Positions 41,823 through 47,707 of a DNA stretch of 47,707 nt are shown piece by piece. A model generated the notes under the pieces. That model ran no database searches. It saw only the letters and a program-made list of their open reading frames with translations, and was not told the DNA's origin. The position numbers and the translations under genes are program-made. Within the stretch, counting starts at the first letter, position 1; each line of letters opens with the position of its first letter. Source of the stretch: Thermoplasmatales archaeon (GTDB lineage: Archaea > Thermoplasmatota > E2 > DHVEG-1); contig CP070836.1 in assembly GCA_020341795.1 (NCBI GenBank), positions 1,208,752 through 1,256,458 on the forward strand, read 5' to 3'.

Positions 41823-42473
41823 ATGGAAAAAAATAAAAAGAAACTAATTGCAGGAATAATTTTATTTGGCTCTCTTTGGGGTTTTTCAGAAGTATTATTA
41901 GGATCTACTTTAGAAAATGCAGGAATTTCATCTGGAGGAATAATGACAGGGTTTTTTGCAATTACATTTCTTGTTGCAAGTAAAATTTTTTATCGACAAC
42001 CAGGTATTCAACTAGGAATGGGTTTAATTGCTGGTGGGCTTAGAATTTTCAATCCATTTGTAGGATGTCAAATCTGCTCAGCAATTGCAATAATGGTAGA
42101 AGGAGCAGTATTTGAATTGATATGGTATAAATTTTCATTTGATATTGAAAAATATAAAACATATACAATTCAAATGAGTATGGGAATTTTAACTGCCTTT
42201 CTGTTATATGTTTCAGGTTATACCATTACACAAATATTAACTCCGATCTTAGCTGGATCAGGTTTTTATTTTGAAAATCTAGTTATATTTATGCCAAGAA
42301 TATTAGCAAGTGGTCTTCTACCAGCATTAATTGGTGCTTTTATGGTTCCTGTAATAATGCAGATTAAAAAACTTGATTTGACAGTAAAGGACGATTTATA
42401 TTACCCTGCAACAATTAGTATATCTGTATTTTGTTGGATTTTTGTAATTAGCATATGGTTCATGATGGCATAA
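41823..42473 (+). CDS. Multi-spanning membrane protein of the AOR operon
   Basis: 216 residues with about six hydrophobic helices (AGIILFGSLWGFSEVLLG, GGIMTGFFAITFLVASKIFY, LGMGLIAGGLRIFNPFVGC, AIAIMVEGAVFELIWY, MGILTAFLLYVSGYTI, a C-terminal pair). The compact size and helix pattern recall S components of energy-coupling-factor transporters, but I cannot assign one. Contains GCQICSAIA with two cysteines. It lies between the small anchored domain protein and the ferredoxin, so it may anchor or supply the oxidoreductase. Confidence 0.65.
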   Translation: MEKNKKKLIAGIILFGSLWGFSEVLLGSTLENAGISSGGIMTGFFAITFLVASKIFYRQPGIQLGMGLIAGGLRIFNPFVGCQICSAIAIMVEGAVFELIWYKFSFDIEKYKTYTIQMSMGILTAFLLYVSGYTITQILTPILAGSGFYFENLVIFMPRILASGLLPALIGAFMVPVIMQIKKLDLTVKDDLYYPATISISVFCWIFVISIWFMMA

Positions 42474-42487
42474 GGAGAGTAATTTCA

Positions 42488-42937
42488 ATGGAGAAGCTAA
42501 AAACAGTGAAGATATTAAAATTTTATCCAGAGAAATGCGATGGCAGTAAAGAATGTGAAAAAGCATGTTCACAGATTCATTTCAAAACTGATGAAGGTGG
42601 CGATAAATCTGCGATTAAAATAATAAAAGACGGGGATTCATATAAGATGCATGTATGTGATCAGAGAGGACTTTGTCTTGATATGTGTCCAGTTGGAGCA
42701 TTGAAACGCAGGAAAAACGGAGTAATATTTCTTGATAAAGAAACTTGCATTGGTTGTCAAGCATGTGTTGGATTTTGTCCAATTGGTGCAATGAGAAAAT
42801 CAAAAACTAGAATTGAACCTTTTAAATGTATTTCTTGTGGAGCATGTGTTAGAGCATGTCCAAATGGTGCACTAGAGGATATCGATGTAAAAATTGATGA
42901 TATCAAAGAGGTAGTATATCATAAACAGGGGGCATAA
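42488..42937 (+). CDS. Polyferredoxin, electron partner of the aldehyde oxidoreductase
   Basis: 149 residues from ATG 42488, chosen because GGAGAG lies about 10 bases upstream and MEKLKTVKILKFYPEKCDG begins like related proteins; an in-frame ATG at 42455 lies within the preceding gene. Cysteine groups: CDGSKECEKAC, CDQRGLCLDMCPVGA, CIGCQACVGFCP and CISCGACVRACPNGA, enough for about four [4Fe-4S] clusters, as in DMSO-reductase/AOR electron-transfer subunits. It ends 2 bases before the oxidoreductase gene. Confidence 0.9.
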   Translation: MEKLKTVKILKFYPEKCDGSKECEKACSQIHFKTDEGGDKSAIKIIKDGDSYKMHVCDQRGLCLDMCPVGALKRRKNGVIFLDKETCIGCQACVGFCPIGAMRKSKTRIEPFKCISCGACVRACPNGALEDIDVKIDDIKEVVYHKQGA

Positions 42938-42939
42938 TT

Positions 42940-45273
42940 TTGGTTGAGGGACAAATACCTATCGAGGAATATAAAACAGGGAATACAAAACATAAATGGG
43001 ATTTTAATAAACTCAATTTCGCCCATAGAATAGTAGCAGAATATGATTATAAAAAAGGTGAAATAAATAAAGGATATGCAAATAGAACTCTATATATAAA
43101 CTTAGAATCAAGAGAAATCAAAGAAAAAAAAGTAACAGAAGATATGAAAAAAAAATTCACTGGTGGACGTGGCTTTGGTCTTAAACTCTTATGGGATGGT
43201 ATTAAACCATCAACTCGCTGGGATAGCAATGAAAACGAGTTGATTATAACAACTGGTCCCTTATGTGGAGCGACACAATATCCAGGATCTGGAAAAAGCA
43301 TATGTCTAACAGTTTCTCCATTAAAGGATATAATATGTGATAGCAATGTTGGTGGATTTTTTGGTCCTTACCTAAAATTTGCAGGTTTTGATGCAGTTGA
43401 GATACAGGGTAAAGCAAAACATGATGTGATAATTATTATTGATGGTGAAAAAGGAAAAATAACAGTTGAAACAGCTCCTTTAGAAGAAACAGATTCACAT
43501 CTATTAAACGAGCAGCTTACACATATGTATGCATCAGAGGACAATGATAAATCTAGACAGAAAATTTCAGTAGTTACAGCAGGTAAAGGTGCTAAGAATA
43601 GTTATTGGGGTTGTCTAAATTTTAGCTTTTATGATATCCGAAGAAAAGTCTCTCGTATGAAACAAGCAGGTAGAGGGGGGCTTGGAACTGTTTTTCGTGA
43701 TAAAAAAATTAAGGCAATTGTTGCAAAAGTAGAAAGCTTCACTGGTATCTCAAATAATCCTGCAAATCCTAATAAAATTGCTAGTGTTGGAACAAAACTA
43801 CATAGAGAAATTCGAGATCTTGATCGCTATCAATGTAATATGCGAGCAGTAGGTACAAGTCATCTTGTTGAAGTTATGGATGAATATGATTTATTGCCCT
43901 GTGAAAATTATAGATTTGGTAGTTTTCCAAAAGCATCAAAGATTTATTCACCTAAATTTTATGAACGTTTTACAAAGATAATACCTGATGGCTGCTGGCA
44001 TGGATGTACAATGGCATGTTCAAAAACTGTAGATGGATTTAAAGTAAAAACAGGTCCATATAAAGATCAAAAAGTAACAGTAGATGGACCTGAATATGAA
44101 ACAATAGCCTGTGGTTCAAATATGGGTCTTTGGAATCCAGATTGGATTCTTGAGTTTAATTTTTATTGTGATACTTATGGTCTTGATACTATATCTACTG
44201 GTACTAGTATCGCTTTTTATATGGAAATGTACGAGTATGGTATTTTAAATAAGAAACGTTGTGATAATCTTGAACTTTGTTTTGGCAACTTTGATGCTGT
44301 AATGGAGTTTATTCATAGACTTGCTAAGGATAATAAATCAGAGTTTATAACAGTTGCAGGGAAAGGAATCAGATGTGTAAAAGACTGGTTAAAAAAGAAT
44401 AGTTGGGGCGATCCTTTATTAATTGATGATTGTGGTATGGAGAGTAAAGGTCTTGAGTATTCCGAATATGTAACTAAAGAGTCACTTGCTATGCAAGGAG
44501 GATATGGTTTAACGTTAAAAGGTCCTCAACATGATGAAGCATGGCTTATTTTTATGGATATGGTTAACAATGCTATTCCTACTTTTAAAGAAAAAGCTGA
44601 AGCTCTTCATTATTACCCTATGTGGCGTACGTGGTTTGGATTGAATGGATTATGTAAACTCCCATGGAATGACATCGAACCAGCAAATAATGCTGAAACA
44701 GAAGAACCTACTAAAGTACCTGAACATGTTCAAAACTATGTGGAATATCAAAATGCTATGACTGGGTGGAATATTACAAAAGATGATCTTATCATGCAAA
44801 GTGAAAGATGTTATAATTGGCAACGAGCTATGAATGTGTGGATGGGACGTGGACGTAGAAAAGATGATTGGATCCCATATAGATCAATGGGTCCAGTTAC
44901 TGAAGTTGAATATTTATCTAGAAAAGATAGATATAATAAACTAATTGTTGAAAAGTTAGGTATTAAAGAAGATGAAGTTGAGAAGATGGATACTATCAAT
45001 AAAATCAAATTACTTTATGACTATAGACAAGATCAATATCAAAAACTTGCAGATGCAGTATATTTCCGACGTGGATGGACACCTAATGGTATACCAACAC
45101 CACAAAAAATGAAAAAATTAGGTTTTACTGATAAAAAAATCCTAGATATGCTTCAAAAAGCAATAGATGAAGATGATATAAAAGGACTCAATGTTTGGGG
45201 TGGAAAATATAAAAAAGGTGAAAAACCTCCAAGTATCGACCCTAAATATTGGGAAAAATGGAAAACATTATGA
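42940..45273 (+). CDS. Aldehyde:ferredoxin oxidoreductase family (tungsten-pterin) enzyme, long form
   Basis: 777 residues from TTG 42940 behind AGGGGGC; longer than the usual 600-650, with an N-terminal extension of about 45 residues and a long C-terminus. Core signatures: RTLYINLESREI, FTGGRGFGLKLLWDGI, TGPLCGATQYPGSGKSICLTVSPL, SNVGGFFGPYLKFAGFDAVEIQGKA and RMKQAGRGGLGTVF. Fe-S cysteines are Cys352, Cys356 and Cys360 (DGCWHGCTMACSK), spaced x3-x3 where Pyrococcus AOR has x2-x3, plus a late Cys in GLNGLCKLPW. Oxidises aldehydes (or a related substrate) with ferredoxin. The polyferredoxin lies upstream, ThiF and ThiS-like genes downstream. Confidence 0.93.
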   Translation: MVEGQIPIEEYKTGNTKHKWDFNKLNFAHRIVAEYDYKKGEINKGYANRTLYINLESREIKEKKVTEDMKKKFTGGRGFGLKLLWDGIKPSTRWDSNENELIITTGPLCGATQYPGSGKSICLTVSPLKDIICDSNVGGFFGPYLKFAGFDAVEIQGKAKHDVIIIIDGEKGKITVETAPLEETDSHLLNEQLTHMYASEDNDKSRQKISVVTAGKGAKNSYWGCLNFSFYDIRRKVSRMKQAGRGGLGTVFRDKKIKAIVAKVESFTGISNNPANPNKIASVGTKLHREIRDLDRYQCNMRAVGTSHLVEVMDEYDLLPCENYRFGSFPKASKIYSPKFYERFTKIIPDGCWHGCTMACSKTVDGFKVKTGPYKDQKVTVDGPEYETIACGSNMGLWNPDWILEFNFYCDTYGLDTISTGTSIAFYMEMYEYGILNKKRCDNLELCFGNFDAVMEFIHRLAKDNKSEFITVAGKGIRCVKDWLKKNSWGDPLLIDDCGMESKGLEYSEYVTKESLAMQGGYGLTLKGPQHDEAWLIFMDMVNNAIPTFKEKAEALHYYPMWRTWFGLNGLCKLPWNDIEPANNAETEEPTKVPEHVQNYVEYQNAMTGWNITKDDLIMQSERCYNWQRAMNVWMGRGRRKDDWIPYRSMGPVTEVEYLSRKDRYNKLIVEKLGIKEDEVEKMDTINKIKLLYDYRQDQYQKLADAVYFRRGWTPNGIPTPQKMKKLGFTDKKILDMLQKAIDEDDIKGLNVWGGKYKKGEKPPSIDPKYWEKWKTL

Positions 45274-45866
45274 ATATAAAAAAATCTGAAAAGATAAGTA
45301 AAAAGCTTAAAGGCTCTAGTGTAGGAATTGCAGGTCTCGGTGGACTTGGTTCAAACGCTGCAATATCTCTTGCTCGTATTGGAATCGGGAGACTTGTTCT
45401 GGTAGATTTTGACAAAATTGAAGAATGCAATCTAAATCGTCAATATTATTTTTTAGATCAAGTTGGAAAATATAAAACAGAAGCCTTAAAAGAAAACATC
45501 CAAAGGGTTAATCCATCAGTTAAAGTTGATATTAAAAACTATAAACTTAATAAAGGAGCAATGGACAATCCATTTCATAATGTAGATGTTATAGTCGAAG
45601 CTTTGGATAGTGCTGAAGAAAAAACTATTTTTATTGAAGAAATCATGCAGAATCTACCTAATATACCTCTTGTTGCGTGTAGCGGTACAGCAGGTTATGG
45701 AAATTCTGACAGAATTAAAACAAAACAAATTGGTAATCTATATCTTTGTCAGGATAAAGATGCTCGATCTAGTGATGATGATGTTCTTTTAGCACCTCGT
45801 GTATGTCTTATGGCAAATTGGGAGGCAAACATTGTTCTTGAGATACTCTTAGGAGAAGATAAATGA
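45270..45866 (+). CDS. ThiF/MoeB/HesA-type adenylyltransferase
   Basis: 198 residues from ATG 45270, which overlaps the oxidoreductase stop (ATGA); earlier in-frame ATGs at 45249 and 45258 are inside it. Nucleotide-binding SVGIAGLGGLGSNAAISLARIGIGRLVLVDFDKIEECNLNRQYYF with the Arg finger, and VDVIVEALDSAEEK. Length is that of single-domain ThiF. It would adenylate the Gly-Gly end of the small protein encoded next. This pair often accompanies tungsten-containing AOR genes and likely serves sulfur transfer for the pterin cofactor. Confidence 0.92.
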   Translation: MNIKKSEKISKKLKGSSVGIAGLGGLGSNAAISLARIGIGRLVLVDFDKIEECNLNRQYYFLDQVGKYKTEALKENIQRVNPSVKVDIKNYKLNKGAMDNPFHNVDVIVEALDSAEEKTIFIEEIMQNLPNIPLVACSGTAGYGNSDRIKTKQIGNLYLCQDKDARSSDDDVLLAPRVCLMANWEANIVLEILLGEDK

Positions 45867-46063
45867 GCATTAAGGTAAATGGTAAACAAGTTATCTGGAT
45901 TGAAAATGAAACTGTTAAACAGTTATTGAAACGGATGAAATATACTTTTCCACTTGTTGTAGTAAAAATAAATGATAAGTTGGTTCCAAGGAGTAGTTAT
46001 ACTGAAACAATAATACCAGATAAAGCAAAAATTGCTGTTATTCATATGATTAGTGGCGGTTAA
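45863..46063 (+). CDS. ThiS/MoaD-like sulfur-carrier protein
   Basis: 66 residues ending HMISGG, the Gly-Gly tail that is adenylated and thiocarboxylated by ThiF/MoeB-type enzymes. Beta-grasp-like: SIKVNGKQVIWIENETVKQLLKRM, VVKINDKLVPRSSY and AKIAVIHMISGG. It starts in an ATGA overlap with the adenylyltransferase gene. Last gene of the operon; probable sulfur donor for the dithiolene of the tungsten cofactor, although thiamine synthesis is an alternative. Confidence 0.92.
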   Translation: MSIKVNGKQVIWIENETVKQLLKRMKYTFPLVVVKINDKLVPRSSYTETIIPDKAKIAVIHMISGG

Positions 46064-46080
46064 TCATACTTTGTTATAAT

Positions 46081-46971
46081 TTAACCTGTTATTGTAAGAA
46101 TGCTAAATCCAAATGCAAAAAGAAAATATGTTGCATACATAAAAGCCCATGATAACGAGTTCTCAAGTCTGTTCACATTAGTATTATCTCTTATCATTAG
46201 ATAAAACACAAAAAATGAAGGAATTACTAAAAGCGATAAGAATATAAATTGAAAATCAAGAAAACCTGCATGAATTAACATTGGAATAAAAGCAAAAGGA
46301 AATATCATAAATGGTAAAGCTATCATTGCGGCATTTCTCACTCCATAAGTATTTATTAATGTTTTTGTACCGGTTAATTTATCAGCTTTTGCATCGGTTA
46401 TGTCCTTTGTAATTGAACCTCCGATTAAATATACCATTGCAATGATACCTATAGTTATAGGTAAAGGATGGATAATATTTCCAAATACGCTCCATGATGC
46501 AAGAATTCCCAATAATCCTCTTGGGATACCTAACCATACCATATTGAAATATAATTTATCTTTTAATCTTGGAGGAATTGAGTAAGTTACAGTGAATATT
46601 ATGATTAATGAAACAAATAGAAAAAATATCGGATTTATCATTAATGATATTACAATAGAAATCAGATAAAGTAATATACAAATAATTGTTGCTTCGGATA
46701 TTTTTACATCTCCACGAGGTATTGATCTATAGGGTTTTGATAATTTATCTGTTTCTAAATCTGTTATTTGATTTAAAGCATTTGATGCACCATTGAGAAG
46801 TGCTAGTGATATACTTGCAGGTAGAACAACAAACCAAAACACTGAGCTTAAATTTTCATTACTATTATAAATTAAGCTTGCAATCATAATACAAATTGAT
46901 ACAATAATTGGTGCTAATAATGTAAATGGTCGAACAAGATCGATAAAACCTTTACTTTTACTTGTTAGCAT
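46081..46971 (-). CDS. UbiA-family prenyltransferase
   Basis: 296 residues from ATG 46971, preceded by GAGGAA; an in-frame GTG 12 bases upstream overlaps that site. About eight to nine membrane helices. First Asp-rich motif NQITDLETDKLSKPYRSIPRG and second DITDAKADKLTGTKTL are present, so it should be active. In archaea such enzymes attach a geranylgeranyl group to make the second ether lipid bond, or prenylate quinones; I cannot decide which. Convergent with the tungsten-enzyme operon. Confidence 0.9.
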   Translation of the reverse strand: MLTSKSKGFIDLVRPFTLLAPIIVSICIMIASLIYNSNENLSSVFWFVVLPASISLALLNGASNALNQITDLETDKLSKPYRSIPRGDVKISEATIICILLYLISIVISLMINPIFFLFVSLIIIFTVTYSIPPRLKDKLYFNMVWLGIPRGLLGILASWSVFGNIIHPLPITIGIIAMVYLIGGSITKDITDAKADKLTGTKTLINTYGVRNAAMIALPFMIFPFAFIPMLIHAGFLDFQFIFLSLLVIPSFFVFYLMIRDNTNVNRLENSLSWAFMYATYFLFAFGFSILTITG

Positions 46972-47098
46972 ATCGTTCCTCACGCTATTTAATAATTTAA
47001 AATTGGAGTTTTATAAGCATTGTTTTACATCTGTTACCTAAATTAAGAATTTTTAAATACAATTATATCTGAGTAGGAAATTAACCTTATTTGATTAT

Positions 47099-47671
47099 AT
47101 GGGAAATTTCAGAGGATTTATAGCTATTGATATACCTAGTTTTCCAAAGTTATTAGAATTTGAAAATGAAATTAGAAATACTGATTCTAATATTAGATTA
47201 GTTGAACCAAAAAATATACATATTACATTAAAATTTTTAGGAGATACCTCAGAAGATAACATTGATAAAATTCAGGAGATAATAAAAGAATCTGTTAGAG
47301 AAATTAAACCATTTGCTATTAAATTTTCAGATACAGGTGCTTTTCCTAATCAGAATTATATTAAGATAATTTGGATTGGTATTCAAAATGCGGAATTAAT
47401 TAAAAAAATTGCATATTCAATTGATGAAAAATTAATAAAGTTGGGATTTGAAAAAGAAAAAAGATCTTTTTCAGCTCATTTAACAATTGGACGAGTAAAA
47501 ACTGCAAAAAACAAAGAAAAACTTGTTCAAATCCTTAATAAATATCAAAATACTGATTTCTTTACTCATAATGTTGAATCTATTAAGCTTAAAAAAAGTG
47601 AACGTACTCCTAAGGGACCAATATACTGCGGAGAGAAAAAGATAATAAAAAAAGTTGACATTCCCATTTGA
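47099..47671 (+). CDS. thpR: RNA 2',3'-cyclic phosphodiesterase / 2'-5' RNA ligase family
   Basis: 190 residues. Two HxT motifs of the 2H phosphoesterase fold: HITLKFLGD and HLTIGRV, with the N-terminal FRGFIAIDIP typical of ThpR. Hydrolyses 2',3'-cyclic phosphate ends of RNA; in archaea often next to the CCA-adding enzyme. A leaderless start is possible: TTTTTAAATAC lies about 45 bases upstream and no strong ribosome site is seen. Confidence 0.95.
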   Translation: MGNFRGFIAIDIPSFPKLLEFENEIRNTDSNIRLVEPKNIHITLKFLGDTSEDNIDKIQEIIKESVREIKPFAIKFSDTGAFPNQNYIKIIWIGIQNAELIKKIAYSIDEKLIKLGFEKEKRSFSAHLTIGRVKTAKNKEKLVQILNKYQNTDFFTHNVESIKLKKSERTPKGPIYCGEKKIIKKVDIPI

Positions 47672-47673
47672 AT

Positions 47674-47707
47674 ATGGTAGTATTGAGTAACCATGAAATT
47701 CAATGGA
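47674..47707 (+). CDS. Start of a gene cut by the right edge, possibly dCTP deaminase
   Basis: ATG 47674, 2 bases after the thpR stop, reads MVVLSNHEIQW before the window ends. This resembles the N-terminus of dCTP deaminases (M-x-LSDRDI-type), but eleven residues are too few for certainty. Another ATG in a different frame lies at 47693. Confidence 0.3.
   Translation, partial: MVVLSNHEIQW

Overview
The window is a chromosomal segment of an AT-rich euryarchaeon-grade archaeon. It carries archaeal ribosomal proteins L18e, L13, S9, L10e and L41e, RNA polymerase subunit N, an MptE-type pterin kinase, DUF373, AlaX, a UbiA prenyltransferase and a tungsten-type aldehyde oxidoreductase. A TATA-like box often lies about 25 bases before the start codon (leaderless first genes), while genes inside operons have GGAGG-type ribosome sites. 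The secreted C25 gingipain-type protease, glycine dehydrogenase and acyl-CoA oxidation genes fit a sediment protein degrader of the Thermoplasmatota, such as the marine benthic group D / Thermoprofundales lineage. That placement is an inference from gene content; no phylogeny was run.

Layout. 1-365: edge of a TIGR00725/LOG-like gene. 466-1882: L18e-L13-S9-RpoN operon. 1954-2027: tRNA-Arg(UCU), with a small (about 2.3 kb) integrated and partly decayed element to about 4341. 4504-7644: a five-PAS histidine kinase and a double zinc-ribbon protein. 7687-8070: a structured leader, L41e, and tRNA-Trp whose intron is a box C/D guide RNA. 8318-11105: glycine dehydrogenase gcvPA-gcvPB. 11188-14750: FAH-family protein, thiolase, 3-hydroxyacyl-CoA dehydrogenase, enoyl-CoA hydratase. 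14758-18315: cobalamin adenosyltransferase, B12-dependent acyl-CoA mutase (two subunits) and its GTPase chaperone. 18411-24944: acyl-CoA dehydrogenase, acyl-CoA synthetase, EtfB, EtfA, an unknown protein, and a frameshifted 4-hydroxybutyryl-CoA-dehydratase-like gene. 25064-26724: small genes, a winged-helix regulator and a gene-poor stretch. 26808-30092: two divergent secreted proteins with matching palindromic operators and matching C-terminal tails. 30133-40936: mostly housekeeping genes. 41413-46063: tungsten-enzyme module. 46081-47707: UbiA, ThpR and the start of one more gene.

How they fit together. Extracellular protease would supply peptides and amino acids. Glycine dehydrogenase and aldehyde:ferredoxin oxidoreductase would handle amino-acid and aldehyde carbon. 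Branched or short acyl-CoAs would be rearranged by the B12 mutase, whose substrate-reading residues are not those of methylmalonyl-CoA mutase, and then pass through acyl-CoA dehydrogenase with ETF, crotonase, 3-hydroxyacyl-CoA dehydrogenase and thiolase to acetyl-CoA. I read this as a complete isobutyrate/butyrate-type acyl-CoA oxidation module. The direction of flux is not visible in the sequence.

Most notable: the His/Gln acyl-CoA mutase module, the altered Fe-S ligand positions and frameshift of the dehydratase-like protein, an apparent ACG start for gcvPB, the paired operators and shared C-terminal tail of the secreted proteins, the mini-element in tRNA-Arg with octamer repeats at both ends, a glutaminase-type gene overlapping the diphthine-ammonia ligase gene, and the AOR-ferredoxin-ThiF-ThiS operon with two unexplained membrane partners.
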